Assembly: GCA_018222865.1 (NCBI GenBank) | Contig: JAAEZM010000017.1 | Location: 1 to 44,749 of the forward strand | DNA: 44,749 nt | Origin: Alphaproteobacteria bacterium | GTDB taxonomy: Bacteria; Pseudomonadota; Alphaproteobacteria; Caulobacterales; Maricaulaceae | Direction of reading: 5' to 3' | Shown here: in pieces, positions 33,533 to 42,292 of the stretch | How positions within the stretch are numbered: the first letter of the stretch is position 1 | Layout: every line of letters starts with the position of its first letter | The notes under the pieces: generated by a model | Told to the model about the DNA's origin: nothing | Database searches by the model: none | The model's input: the letters and a program-made list of their open reading frames with translations, nothing else | Made by a program: the position numbers and the translations under genes

Positions 33533-35260
33533 CTAGGCGGAGGCAAGCGTCTTGGATGCAGACTGAGCGCGCTCGATCTGCTGGCGTACATCCAGAGCAT
33601 CTTCTGCTTCAACGACTGCACCGCGCTGCTGAACTAGAATCGGCAGATTCACCGTGACCGTCGTGCCAACGCCCTTGCGCGAGGCGATACTCATGGTTCC
33701 GCCGTGCAATTCCGCCAGCGCCCGCACCAGCGACAGTCCAAGACCGGTACCGCGCTTGTCGATATCGCGGGCATTGCCCGCCTGCTGATACGGCTTGCCC
33801 AGCGTCTCGGCTTCCTCCGGCTCAAGGCCGACACCACTATCGCCGACGGCCAGGACCAGGTTGGAACCAAGCGCCCGCGCCATGACAACAACCGCGCCAC
33901 CAGACGGGGTGAATTTCACGGCGTTGGACAGAAGGTTCAGCAGGATTTGGCGCAAGGCCTTGCGATCGGCATCCACCAGGATCGGTTCATCAATCGGATC
34001 GATTGAGAGGGTCAGCCCGGCTTCTTCCGCCTGCAGACGCATCATCTTGGCGGTGACACCAACCACTTCGCCGACATCGAATTGCTCTTTCACCAGCTCA
34101 TAGCGATCCGCTTCGATCTTCGACATGTCGAGCACATCACCGATCAGCTCCATCAGATGACCACCGCTTTCATGGATCAGATCGGCATATTCCGCATACC
34201 GTGCCGGCAGGGGGCCGAAGAGCCGCGTCTTCATCACATCGGAGAAGCCGATAATGGCATTCAGCGGTGTGCGCAGCTCATGACTGACCGAGGCGAGGAA
34301 TTGCGATTTGGCCCGCGCATCCTCGATCGCGTCCCGCCGCGCTTCTTCCGCTTCGCGCAGCATATTCTCAACAACGACGCTATCATCCGAGGCGAAGCCC
34401 ACAACAGAGCCGCCCGGGATAGGTTGCGCATCTACTCGTACGGTTTCCGAGCGACCGCGTTCTCCGCGCAGGCTCAGCAGGTTTGTGGATTTGGACGCCG
34501 CACCGCGACGCACTGTGGCAGACAGATGAACCCTGTCTTCCTCGTCAAAGCCGAGATCAGAGACCGGCAGGTCTGCCATCGAGCGCGGCAGTCCCGGCGA
34601 CAAGTCACGCAGCCCCTGTGAGGTCGCGAGGACATTGCCATCCTGATCACACGCCGCCAAAGCTGCAGGCGCCGCATCAAAGGCGAGTGACCGGGCACGG
34701 CCCCGTTCAGCTTCGGCGCGGACCAGGTCCGCAGCTTTCACCGCACGCGTTGCCGCACAGCCAAAACCCCATGCGAGAATAAAGACGACGCCGGGGATAA
34801 AGGGCAGATGATAGGCTACTGCTTGTGGAGCCGCTGCAATAAAGCCAAGGCCTTGCAGGACACCGGTGACCAGTGCTGCGGCAAAGGCGACAGCGGCGGC
34901 CTTGATGATGGCTTCGCGATCCCCACTTGCCGCCGCGATTGCAGCGGGGAGAAGGAAGGCCGCCAGTCCAAGGCCCAACATGCCACCGCCGGTCGCCGTC
35001 ACGGCAACCGCCATGGCGGTCCAGAGCATGGAAATAACGAAGCGTTCGAAATCGCGATCCAGGCGGGAATGCAGGACCAGACCGACGAGCGCCGGCATCA
35101 TGATGGCAATCATGCCACCAATCAGCGCCCAGAGCGGAAGCTCCAGGACCGGATAAAGACTGAAAGCCGCCCAGCCGCATACCGCCAACCAGACAAGGTT
35201 GACGACGGGCCCGCCACGTTCAGCAATCCAGAGCGTTATATCGCGTCGTTTCTGCGTCAT
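33533..35260 (-). CDS. multi-pass PleC/DivJ-like sensor histidine kinase
   Basis: A 575-residue kinase from ATG 35260; a TTG at 35320 would add 20 residues. Five or six membrane helices fill residues about 20-175, followed by a PAS-like region (AAPAALAACDQDGNVLATSQ). The dimerisation box is SVSHELRTPLNAIIGFSDVM with His327 and is followed by IHESGGHLMELIGDVLDMSK, the PleC/DivJ/CckA subgroup signature. The ATPase domain has LLSNAVKFTP, GDSGVGL and RGTGLGLSLV. The multi-helix N-terminus, length and H-box neighbourhood resemble DivJ, which controls the DivK-CtrA pathway; I am not sure enough to name it. Its promoter holds GANTC sites and a CtrA-like box. Confidence 0.88.
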   Translation of the reverse strand: MTQKRRDITLWIAERGGPVVNLVWLAVCGWAAFSLYPVLELPLWALIGGMIAIMMPALVGLVLHSRLDRDFERFVISMLWTAMAVAVTATGGGMLGLGLAAFLLPAAIAAASGDREAIIKAAAVAFAAALVTGVLQGLGFIAAAPQAVAYHLPFIPGVVFILAWGFGCAATRAVKAADLVRAEAERGRARSLAFDAAPAALAACDQDGNVLATSQGLRDLSPGLPRSMADLPVSDLGFDEEDRVHLSATVRRGAASKSTNLLSLRGERGRSETVRVDAQPIPGGSVVGFASDDSVVVENMLREAEEARRDAIEDARAKSQFLASVSHELRTPLNAIIGFSDVMKTRLFGPLPARYAEYADLIHESGGHLMELIGDVLDMSKIEADRYELVKEQFDVGEVVGVTAKMMRLQAEEAGLTLSIDPIDEPILVDADRKALRQILLNLLSNAVKFTPSGGAVVVMARALGSNLVLAVGDSGVGLEPEEAETLGKPYQQAGNARDIDKRGTGLGLSLVRALAELHGGTMSIASRKGVGTTVTVNLPILVQQRGAVVEAEDALDVRQQIERAQSASKTLASA

Positions 35261-35268
35261 ATCCCTAA

Positions 35269-35390
35269 GAATCGACTCGGTTTTCGAGCTAACTGGAGTC
35301 TTTGCCCAGAACGTTAACAAAGCCTAAATCTTAAACTTTGCCCGTTTACAGTTCTGAATAAGAAATCCTGCCGCGAACTATTCATGATTC
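35269..35390. promoter_or_regulatory. four GANTC (CcrM) sites in the kinase promoter region
   Basis: GAATC (35269-35273) and GACTC (35274-35278) abut each other 9 bases upstream of the kinase ATG; GAGTC follows at 35296-35300 and GATTC at 35386-35390. A palindromic GANTC is expected about once per 256 bases, so four in 122 bases is a cluster. In Caulobacter-type bacteria CcrM methylates GANTC and GcrA reads that state at cell-cycle promoters. The gap runs from 35261 to 35453 between divergent genes and holds no gene that I can see. Confidence 0.5.
35313..35328 (-). promoter_or_regulatory. CtrA-box-like motif facing the PleC/DivJ-like kinase gene
   Basis: The minus strand reads TTTA-GGCTTTG-TTAAC, matching TTAA-N7-TTAAC at 8 of 9 fixed positions. 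It is oriented toward the kinase gene, 52 bases upstream of its ATG, and lies among the four GANTC sites. Taken together with the kinase subgroup, this supports cell-cycle control, but it is a motif match only. Confidence 0.4.
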
Positions 35391-35453
35391 GCCTCTTTCG
35401 AGGATGCCTCTGCCCGGGGTATGAATAGATCAAACGGGTCACGGAGTTCCATC

Positions 35454-36455
35454 ATGCTCACCACTCTCATCGCTTCCCTAGCCCTGGCGGGCGCTGCTCA
35501 AGACGCTGAGACGCCAGAGGCCGGCGCCGCTGGCGAGCCGACTTTGCAATTGCAGAGCGCGGCACCTCAAAACGACAATGTCCTGCTCGAGACCGCCTCG
35601 GACTATGCCGCCTATCATGGCGTTGTCGCGGATCTGCGGGATGCGCCGATCGGCTCGGCAGAAGACCTTGATAATGCGATGGACAGCCTGACCGCCTTCT
35701 ACAGCGAAGACCGTCTGGTGCGCGCCTGGATCGCCTACACAGCCATGATTGCAGCACAACATCCCGAATATCTCGATGATGTGCGCGAGCTGGCCGACTA
35801 TTACGGACCGGAAGCGGCCATGTCGGGCCTCATGTATGATCCCGCCTATGCGACCAGTTTCGAAAACTCCGCCGATGCCCAGGACAGCGTGGTTCAGGCT
35901 ATCGAGACGGATACAGCGAATTTGCGTGAGGTCTCGGAACGCTATCGCGCTGCGGCCTATGACCTCCAGGATGCGCGCTGGGCCAATCGCCGGGCCCGCG
36001 ACCGTGATGCGCGGCTGGATGCGATCCAGAACGCGGCGGAGCGCCATACCGCGATGGATCAGGCGCGACTGGCAGAGGTGACCGCGCGGATTGATGCCGG
36101 CCTGCCCGCCTCCGCCCTCTTCACGCCGGGCGCACCGGCCCAGACCCCGGTCGCCCAGCCGCAATTGTCCTTGACGGTTGGCCAGGCCCAGATCAGCCCT
36201 GACCGCGCCCGCATCGGCCGCATTCTCTCCGTCGCGGCGCTGGAAGATCTCTCTGCCAATCCGGCGCGCTCGCGCGAGGTGATTGATGCCCTGCTCTCCG
36301 ACCCGGTTGTCGAGCGTTGCCTCGCCTGGGTCCGTCTCGACCTGCAGCAATGCGTCGCCGCCGGTCACTTCAAGTATGAAGACAGTTTCTGCATCGCCGA
36401 ACACGCCCTGCTTGATGTCAGCCGCTGTATTGGGGCGTCCGCAGCCACCAATTAA
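35454..36455 (+). CDS. unrecognised exported 333-residue protein
   Basis: I do not recognise this protein. The ATG at 35454 is preferred because CGGAG lies 7 bases upstream and the N-terminus then is a short signal peptide (MLTTLIASLALAGA, cut near AQDAE); an ATG at 35421 would add 11 residues. The mature protein is largely helical, rich in Ala, Asp and Arg. The C-terminal 60 residues have four cysteines (VERCLAWVRLDLQQCVAAGH, DSFCIAEHALLDVSRC) that could form two disulphides. It is divergent from the PleC/DivJ-like kinase and followed by a strong terminator. A periplasmic partner of the kinase is possible but unsupported. Confidence 0.8.
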   Translation: MLTTLIASLALAGAAQDAETPEAGAAGEPTLQLQSAAPQNDNVLLETASDYAAYHGVVADLRDAPIGSAEDLDNAMDSLTAFYSEDRLVRAWIAYTAMIAAQHPEYLDDVRELADYYGPEAAMSGLMYDPAYATSFENSADAQDSVVQAIETDTANLREVSERYRAAAYDLQDARWANRRARDRDARLDAIQNAAERHTAMDQARLAEVTARIDAGLPASALFTPGAPAQTPVAQPQLSLTVGQAQISPDRARIGRILSVAALEDLSANPARSREVIDALLSDPVVERCLAWVRLDLQQCVAAGHFKYEDSFCIAEHALLDVSRCIGASAATN

Positions 36456-36482
36456 ATCTTGCCTCACAGACGTCCCGACCAG

Positions 36483-36516
36483 CCCTGCCTGTCCAATGAC
36501 AGGCAGGGTTAAATTT
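36483..36516 (+). terminator. intrinsic terminator after the 333-residue exported protein gene
   Basis: A perfect 11-bp stem, CCCTGCCTGTC with GACAGGCAGGG, closes on a four-base CAAT loop and is followed by TTAAATTT. It begins 27 bases after the stop codon at 36455. The long GC-rich stem and T-rich tail fit a rho-independent terminator. Confidence 0.85.
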
Positions 36517-36549
36517 GCCCGCTGCCTTTCGCGCAAAGATTAACGAAAG

Positions 36550-36570
36550 CTTGTCCCGCATCGGGACAAG
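36550..36570. terminator. second 9-bp hairpin in the same intergenic gap
   Basis: CTTGTCCCG pairs perfectly with CGGGACAAG across a three-base loop and is followed by ATAAAATT. It lies 42 bases beyond the first terminator in the 274-base gap 36456-36729. It could be a back-up terminator, the terminator of a small transcript that starts between the two hairpins, or an operator for the DUF5330 gene. I see no gene in the remainder of the gap. Confidence 0.5.
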
Positions 36571-36729
36571 ATAAAATTGCGTATAAATTTTAGACAAAAG
36601 CTCTGGCTCAGTTTCGTACGATATTTCCGCTAAGCCCTGGTTTCACTCGCAATTTCCCAATCTTTCTCCTAGCCTCGATCCTGCAAAGAAAAGAGTGGTC
36701 GCTAAAAGACCGCCGACGAGGTTTGACAC

Positions 36730-37005
36730 ATGATGTTCCTTATTCGCGCTTGTTTCTGGCTTGCTGTTGTCAGCGTTTTCGTCCCGAAGGACTTCGCTGG
36801 CGCCGATATCGCACTCCCTGAGATGACGGTCGCAGAAAACGCGATCGACGCTAGCGGAGCTGTCAGCGACTGGTGTGAGAATAATTCCGAGCTCTGCCGA
36901 GCCGGTGAAGAAGCAGCCCGCCTCGGCGGCTTCCTCGCTGAGATGGCAGTCGACCGGATTGAAACCGCGATAGAAGAACGCGAAACAGCGGCCTCGACCC
37001 GCTAG
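36730..37005 (+). CDS. DUF5330 family small exported/membrane protein
   Basis: A 91-residue protein of the alphaproteobacterial DUF5330 type. The N-terminus MFLIRACFWLAVVSVFVPKD is the family's membrane helix or uncleaved signal. The short remainder has SDWCENNSELCRAGEEAARL, with two cysteines nine to ten residues apart as in relatives, and an acidic helical tail. The function is unknown. ACGAGG stands 9 bases before the ATG. It lies upstream of sufE on the same strand, a neighbourhood common in this group. Confidence 0.85.
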   Translation: MMFLIRACFWLAVVSVFVPKDFAGADIALPEMTVAENAIDASGAVSDWCENNSELCRAGEEAARLGGFLAEMAVDRIETAIEERETAASTR

Positions 37006-37069
37006 TTTCCGCGCCATAGAACGCACACCCCGGCTTGCGCTTTCACCCAGAGCGCACTAGGTCCGGGCC

Positions 37070-37483
37070 ATGAGTGATACCAGCATCCAGACCGAGATCG
37101 ACGAACTCGTCGAGGAATTCGATTTCCTCGGCGATTGGGAAGAACGCTACAAATATCTCATCGATATGGGCAAGGCTCTTCCAGGCCTTGAGGACGCCGA
37201 GCGCACCGACCTCACGCGCGTGAAGGGCTGCGTCAGCCAGGTCTGGCTGGTGCATGAGAATGACGGCGCCAAACACATCTTCCGGGCCGATAGCGACGCT
37301 CATATCGTTCGCGGCCTCGCCGCCCTGCTGCTGCGGATCTATTCCGGCCGCACGAGCGAGGAAATCCGCTCGGTCGATGCCCGCGAAGTCCTGCTGAAAA
37401 TCGGCCTGGCTGAGCACCTCTCCCCGCAACGTTCGAACGGGCTGGCCTCCATGATTGGACGGATCCAGGCGGCCGCGGCCTAA
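37070..37483 (+). CDS. sufE: SufE-family sulphur acceptor
   Basis: A 137-residue cytosolic protein that takes persulphide sulphur from the cysteine desulphurase SufS for Fe-S cluster assembly. The catalytic Cys54 lies in the family signature VKGCVSQVWL, and the N-terminus (EFDFLGDWEERYKYLIDMGK) is typical. The fold's C-terminal LSPQRSNGLASMIGRI is complete. It is not next to the suf operon. Its stop shares a four-base overlap with the DUF6456 gene on the other strand. Confidence 0.95.
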   Translation: MSDTSIQTEIDELVEEFDFLGDWEERYKYLIDMGKALPGLEDAERTDLTRVKGCVSQVWLVHENDGAKHIFRADSDAHIVRGLAALLLRIYSGRTSEEIRSVDAREVLLKIGLAEHLSPQRSNGLASMIGRIQAAAA

Positions 37484-38238
37484 ACGCTCAGTCGATAGTG
37501 CCGGGCCAGTGCATCCAGCGCCAAGCCCAGGACCACACGGCCGGACCTTGCCCCCCAGCCAAAGCGTCGCTCCAGGGCCGCAAGGCTTTCCTCGCGCACC
37601 AGAACGGCCATCAGGACCGGTTCCAAGCTTGTCCCAACGGCCGCTAACGCGTCGAGCACCCGGTCTTTCGCCGCCAGGCGGGACAGGGAGGCGTCCTCCG
37701 GCCCGCAAGGCGCACCGCCCTGCCCGCGCACCGGCGCATCAATGGCCCAATTGCGCGTGACGCTGGCCATGAGACTGGAGCGGACATAATCACGATGGAA
37801 GGTCTCACCCGCCTGAAGCTGGGACGCGGTCAAAGACGCGCGATATCGCGCCAGAGGGGTCTCCAGCGCATTCGCTTCGACCTCATGGACCTTGCCGTCC
37901 GCTCCGGTGACGGGACGAGCAACCCGCTGACGATGCTGGGCCTGAAACCCTGCCACACCGCTTCCATCACGGTGCAAGGCCGATACGCCCTCGCGCGACA
38001 ATCTATAGCCACCATCTACCACCTAGATCCGCCCGGCCCGCAGCGCAATATCCAGAGCGTCCTGGTCGAGCTTGGCGAGCGGCCTGCGGCGCTTATCAGC
38101 TCCAGGAAACACGCCATAGCGGCCCGTTTCACCGGGCAGAGCGCACAACCCGGCCCCGGGTCTGGCCAGACATCGCTCCCAGCGGGCGGGCCTGTCTAGC
38201 GCATCCATGTCCGAGGCTCCGGAGCCAGGCGCAGGCAT
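37480..38238 (-). pseudogene. DUF6456 regulator interrupted by an in-frame TAG
   Basis: Two open segments in one frame are separated only by a TAG at 38023-38025. The upstream part (ATG 38238 or 38208) ends KRRRPLAKLDQDALDIALRA-GRI; the downstream part starts VVDGGYRLSREG and holds the full DUF6456 core (PLARYRASLTASQLQAGETF, ALERRFGWGARSGRVVLGLA). Family members run through this point without a break, inside a winged-helix domain. A GAG-to-TAG change (Glu in GRIEVVDGG) would explain it. A GTG at 38022 could still start a 180-residue product without the N-terminal helix-turn-helix part. A sequencing error or readthrough is also possible. Confidence 0.75.
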
Positions 38239-38555
38239 TCTTCCAAAGCATCCAGGCGCGCATCGAAATCCTGATCATCGCGCTCATCTTCCACCTTGTG
38301 GCAGGCATAGGCCGCGGTGGAGCGGTCGCGACCGAAAGCCTGGGCGACCCGGGAGAGCGGTAGTTCAAACGTGATATGTGCCAGATACATGGCAACCTGA
38401 CGCGCAAAAGCGGCCTGGGGCGAGCGCCGCGTCGGCGCATTCAGCTCCTGCGGCGAGACGTCAAAGGCAAAGGCCACGGCGCTTTGCGCCAAATGCGCGC
38501 GCGCCCTGTCCTGCAAGAGCTGGCCGGACAGAGGATCCGGCGTCAAATCCATCAT
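38196..38555 (-). CDS. short DnaA domain IV-like helix-turn-helix protein
   Basis: A 119-residue protein from ATG 38555, with AGGAG 7 bases upstream; an in-frame start further left (38657) is less likely. Residues about 35-95 resemble DnaA domain IV: APTRRSPQAAFARQVAMYLA, then the turn RVAQAFGRDRSTAAYACHKV, which parallels the DnaA box-binding GRDHTTV region. It lacks the AAA+ ATPase and would bind DNA without acting as an initiator. It overlaps the start of the DUF6456 gene, a pairing common in Alphaproteobacteria. Confidence 0.85.
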   Translation of the reverse strand: MMDLTPDPLSGQLLQDRARAHLAQSAVAFAFDVSPQELNAPTRRSPQAAFARQVAMYLAHITFELPLSRVAQAFGRDRSTAAYACHKVEDERDDQDFDARLDALEECLRLAPEPRTWMR

Positions 38556-38708
38556 CGTGCACTCCTGGTCCTGTCTGAGCCGGCGCGCCAATCGCGCCCG
38601 GCCTGTCCATGCTAGGAGGCTACGCCCGGGTAGGGATAATATTCCTATTTCCCGCATAAAGCGAGCCCGTACACGCTATACGCGCATACGGACTCTTACA
38701 TCTCAACA

Positions 38709-38726
38709 GCGCTGAATTATCAGCGC
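38709..38726. repeat. 7-bp inverted repeat at the 3' end of the Mrp operon
   Basis: GCGCTGA and TCAGCGC are separated by four bases and include the stop codon of the last antiporter gene. Reading leftward, no T-run follows, so it is at best a weak or factor-assisted terminator for the operon. Confidence 0.35.
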
Positions 38727-40516
38727 GCTATGTAGGAAATCAGCAGAACAATCGCGAGCAAGGCGCTGGTCCAGATCGCAAGAAGTCCAGAGGGGATATC
38801 TCGGCTGAGAGCGCCCATAGGACTAAATGCCTCGAACATCCGGCTGCCGAATTTGGCACGTGCAGCGGCAATAAGATTGCCCAACGCCGCCATCAGACGG
38901 TCAACCATCGCCCAGGCCCAACGGACCATCCCATCGCCAAATCGACGATAGATCCAGTCGAAGTCCAGATTGATCGAACGCTTCTCATCAGGATACCAGC
39001 CCATGCGAACCAGGAAGGTGAAGGCGAACATGGCCGCGATCAGCAATTGCATCTGCCCAACGATATGGTCGAACGTGTAGGGCTCATACTGGGCCGCGAC
39101 TTCCGGGAAGGGTACGAGGGTGTAGAGCACACCGTAATTCACGCCCAGGAAGACACAGAGCAAAGCTGCCAGCCCCATCGCAATCAACATATTCGCGGGT
39201 GCTTCGCGCACGCGCAGCCCGCGATCATGCGCGAAGAATGCGAAGTACGGGATCTTGATCCCGGAGTGCTCAAGCACACCGGCAGAGGCAAAGACCAGAA
39301 CCAGCCAGATCGCGATCAGTTCGGGATGACCATGACTGGCCTCATAGGCGACAGCCGAAAGGGTCAGCGCCTTGGCGACAAAACCGGAGAATAGCGGGAA
39401 AGCCGAGATCGACGCCGCCCCGATCAGACAGAAGAAGGAGGTCGCCGGCATGGATTTGAAAAGCCCGCCGAGCTCGGACGCCTTCACCGTACCCGCGCGC
39501 AGGAGGACCGCCCCCATACTCATAAACAACAGCGCCTTATAGATGATATGCACGAAGGCGTGGGCGGCAGCGCCATTGAGCGCCAATTCAGTGCCAACAC
39601 CAATGCCCACCACCATGAAGCCCAGCTGGTTATTGAGGGAATAGGCGAGAACCTTGCGCAGATCGTTTTCGACCACGGCGAAAAAGACCGGAAAGGCCGT
39701 CATCACGGCGCCGATATAGATCAGAATATCCGTGCCTGCGTAACCGCGTGCCAGCGCGTAAACCGCCAGCTTGGTGGTAAAGGCCGACAGGACCACAGCG
39801 CCGGTAATGGTCGCTTTGGGATAGGCATCCTGCAGCCAGTTATGCATGAAGGGGAAGGCGCACTTAATGCCGAAGGCCAGGAAGATCAGCCAGCCTCCAA
39901 GGCTATCAAGACCAATGCCGGCCGCCACTGCGCCGCCTTCCATCCCCTCGCCCCAGAACTCACCGAAGGCCCAGCTGCCCGTTTCACTCGCGCGGATAAC
40001 CGCACCTGCCAAGAGCAGGACGCCGGAGAGAATATGGATGCCGAGATAGCGAAGACCGGCCTTGTAGGCCGCATTATTGCGCGCGCCCCAGATCAGGAAT
40101 ACCGAGGAAATCGCGGTCAGCTCCCAGAAGAAGAAGAGCGTCAGAAGATCGCCCGCAAACACCGCGCCAAGGCCTGCACCTGAATAGATCAGACCAGATG
40201 CGTCGGCGAGACGGTCGCGTTCATGCAGCCCGTACAGCCCGTTAATGAAGGCCGCCAGAATGAAGACGAAGGACCAGATCCGCGAAAGATTGTCATAGCG
40301 GAAGGTCTCCAGCGTGAAGCCGCCGAATTCGATAATGCCGTAAGTGCCGATCGTCTCCGGATTGAACCAGAGGACCAGCGCCAGGATCGGTGCGAGAAGC
40401 GCGAGAACCTTGCGCAGAAGATGGTTCGGCACAGCGGCGGCAATCAGGCCGCCAATGATGACAGGCCAGGCCGGAGAAACATCCGCCAGGGCTTCAATAT
40501 GCGGGAAATCAATCAT
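38720..40516 (-). CDS. large Mrp antiporter-like subunit (NuoL/MrpA-D type)
   Basis: A 598-residue multi-pass membrane protein of the proton-conducting antiporter family, from ATG 40516, which overlaps the stop of the small upstream gene by eight bases. The key charged residues of the proton path are present: Glu132 (FFFWELTAISS), Lys218 (FGIKCAFPFMHNWLQDAYP) and Lys249 (SAFTTKLAVYAL). It has a long C-terminal part after the core with an extra amphipathic helix and a last membrane helix (LLAIWTSALLAIVLLISYIA). It is the last gene of the operon and resembles the NuoL-like subunits of Mrp complexes. Confidence 0.9.
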   Translation of the reverse strand: MIDFPHIEALADVSPAWPVIIGGLIAAAVPNHLLRKVLALLAPILALVLWFNPETIGTYGIIEFGGFTLETFRYDNLSRIWSFVFILAAFINGLYGLHERDRLADASGLIYSGAGLGAVFAGDLLTLFFFWELTAISSVFLIWGARNNAAYKAGLRYLGIHILSGVLLLAGAVIRASETGSWAFGEFWGEGMEGGAVAAGIGLDSLGGWLIFLAFGIKCAFPFMHNWLQDAYPKATITGAVVLSAFTTKLAVYALARGYAGTDILIYIGAVMTAFPVFFAVVENDLRKVLAYSLNNQLGFMVVGIGVGTELALNGAAAHAFVHIIYKALLFMSMGAVLLRAGTVKASELGGLFKSMPATSFFCLIGAASISAFPLFSGFVAKALTLSAVAYEASHGHPELIAIWLVLVFASAGVLEHSGIKIPYFAFFAHDRGLRVREAPANMLIAMGLAALLCVFLGVNYGVLYTLVPFPEVAAQYEPYTFDHIVGQMQLLIAAMFAFTFLVRMGWYPDEKRSINLDFDWIYRRFGDGMVRWAWAMVDRLMAALGNLIAAARAKFGSRMFEAFSPMGALSRDIPSGLLAIWTSALLAIVLLISYIAR

Positions 40517-40814
40517 GATCGCCCCCCTCATCCCAGTAATCTTCATCGCGCTCGAGCAGGCCGCGCACCACGAACCAGCCGATCATCACGGCCAGAACGA
40601 AGGCACCGAAGCCCCAATAGGCGTAGAAGCCCGGGATTTCCGCGATCGGAATGTAATCATGACGGTGATGGACGAAATCCGCGCCGATAAAGACCAGGGT
40701 CAACACCCCGAAAATCCAGATCATTGAGGTTTTCAGCCATTTGGCATCAAGCCATAAAAACGGCTTGGCGAGCGGATGAACCAGCTCGTCTTTCTTGTTT
40801 GCCGGATCGCTCAT
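40509..40814 (-). CDS. small two-helix membrane subunit of the Mrp operon
   Basis: A 101-residue protein with two membrane helices (about 29-48 and 62-84), a Lys/Trp-containing N-terminal segment (LVHPLAKPFLWLDAKWLKTS) and a strongly acidic end (LERDEDYWDEGGDHD). HHRHD lies between the helices. It does not match MrpE, F or G. Its position between two large subunits, with overlaps of one and eight bases, suggests a structural role in the complex. Comparable small genes accompany this kind of operon in marine Alphaproteobacteria, from memory. Confidence 0.82.
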   Translation of the reverse strand: MSDPANKKDELVHPLAKPFLWLDAKWLKTSMIWIFGVLTLVFIGADFVHHRHDYIPIAEIPGFYAYWGFGAFVLAVMIGWFVVRGLLERDEDYWDEGGDHD

Positions 40815-42289
40815 CAGGAGCCCCCCGTATTTGCAGTCGTCATGAAGACCGGTTCGAGATAGTCGCGCATCGGTCCAATCAGGAAGAAGAGGACGATTAC
40901 ACCCGCAGCCGTGATCACCGGCGGGATGATGACCAGGGCCGGTGGCTGTTTCTTCAGCCCCGCCTCATCGGCCGGCGAGAAGAAGGCCCGGGCGGAAAGC
41001 GGTAGAAGATAGGCCACATTGAGAATGGAAGAGGCCACCAGAGCGACGATCATGATCGCATGTCCGGCCTCAAACGCCCCCTGCATCAAGAAGAGTTTCG
41101 GCCAGGACCCTCCCATGGGCGGCAGGCCGATAATGGACAGAGCTCCGACGGTGTAAGCGATGAAAAGCCAGGGCATGTATTTACCCAGACCACGCATTTG
41201 CGAGATCTCGGTCTTCTTGGTTGCGGTATAGATCGCACCAGCGCTCATGAAGAGGGTGATCTTGCCCCAGGCGTGCATGATGATTTGCAGCGCACCGCCC
41301 AACATGGCCAGAGGCGATGCGAGCATGACACCCAGCGTCACATAGGAAAGCTGCGACACGGTTGAGAAAGCCAGCCGGGCCTTGAGATTATCCTTGGTGA
41401 TGGCCACCACAGATGCCAGCACGATGGAGATCGCAGCAATCCAGGCCAATGCATCGGAGGTTGGCGTGGCGGCGATCAGCTCCGGTCCGAAAATATAGGT
41501 GCCGATCTTGAGGATGGAGAAAACGCCTGCCTTCACCACCGCCACGGCGTGCAAGAGCGCCGAAACCGGCGTTGGCGCGACCATGGCATTTGGCAGCCAG
41601 GGGTGAACCGGCATCAGGGCCGCTTTACCAATGCCGAAGGTAAACATCACAAGCAGAATACCTGCCAGCATGGGCTGGACATCATTGAGCGCGAGCAGAC
41701 CACCCGCGACAAAATCCGTCCCTCCAGCCAGGAAGTGGGTGATGATCACAGCTGGCAGCAGGAGACCAATCGAAGTGCCCATCAGGATGGACAGGTAGAT
41801 CATGCCACCACGCTTGGCCTTCTCATCACCCTTATGCGTGACCAACGGATAGGTCGACAGGGTGAGGATCTCATAGAAGACGAACATGGTCAGGAGGTTG
41901 CCTGACAGGGCGACCCCCATGGCCGAGGCAATCGCGATACAGAAACAGACATAAAAACGCGTCTGCTTGATCTCTTTATTGCCGCGCATATAGCCGATCG
42001 AATAGAGCGAATTGACGATCCACAAACCCGATGCCACCGCCGCAAACACCGCGCCTAGCGGTTCAAGCGTGAAGGCCAGTTCCAGCCCCGGGGCCACATT
42101 CGCCAAAACCAGGGTCGGCGTGCTCGGAGCAATCTCGATCAGATGCGCCACATTGAGCGCCAGCAAAACCGCCGAGACCAGAGTCGCGGCTTCGCGCAGA
42201 TTCGGCTTATTGCCCAGCAGGGCAACAAACACACCGCCCAGACCTGGAATGACCAGGGTCAGGGCCAGAGAGACTTCAGGCGACCACAT
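40814..42289 (-). CDS. large Mrp antiporter-like subunit D family (second copy)
   Basis: A 491-residue, about 14-helix protein of the NuoM/N-like antiporter family. Proton-path residues are Glu140 (MFVFYEILTLSTYP), Lys222 (GIGKAALMPVHPWLPNAMVA) and Lys253 (AVVKAGVFSILK). It follows the first MrpD gene with a 3-base gap and overlaps the next gene by one base. It lacks the extra C-terminal domains of MrpA, so it is a stand-alone antiporter module. Confidence 0.92.
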   Translation of the reverse strand: MWSPEVSLALTLVIPGLGGVFVALLGNKPNLREAATLVSAVLLALNVAHLIEIAPSTPTLVLANVAPGLELAFTLEPLGAVFAAVASGLWIVNSLYSIGYMRGNKEIKQTRFYVCFCIAIASAMGVALSGNLLTMFVFYEILTLSTYPLVTHKGDEKAKRGGMIYLSILMGTSIGLLLPAVIITHFLAGGTDFVAGGLLALNDVQPMLAGILLVMFTFGIGKAALMPVHPWLPNAMVAPTPVSALLHAVAVVKAGVFSILKIGTYIFGPELIAATPTSDALAWIAAISIVLASVVAITKDNLKARLAFSTVSQLSYVTLGVMLASPLAMLGGALQIIMHAWGKITLFMSAGAIYTATKKTEISQMRGLGKYMPWLFIAYTVGALSIIGLPPMGGSWPKLFLMQGAFEAGHAIMIVALVASSILNVAYLLPLSARAFFSPADEAGLKKQPPALVIIPPVITAAGVIVLFFLIGPMRDYLEPVFMTTANTGGS

Positions 42290-42292
42290 TGT

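Noticed and set aside
35478-36536. 352-residue minus-strand open frame
   Set aside because: It is antisense to the exported protein gene at 35454-36455, which has a signal peptide, ribosome site and terminator. The frame also reads through that terminator.
38709-38726. Intrinsic terminator for the Mrp operon
   Set aside because: The stem is short and no T-run follows in the direction of transcription, so it is listed only as an inverted repeat.
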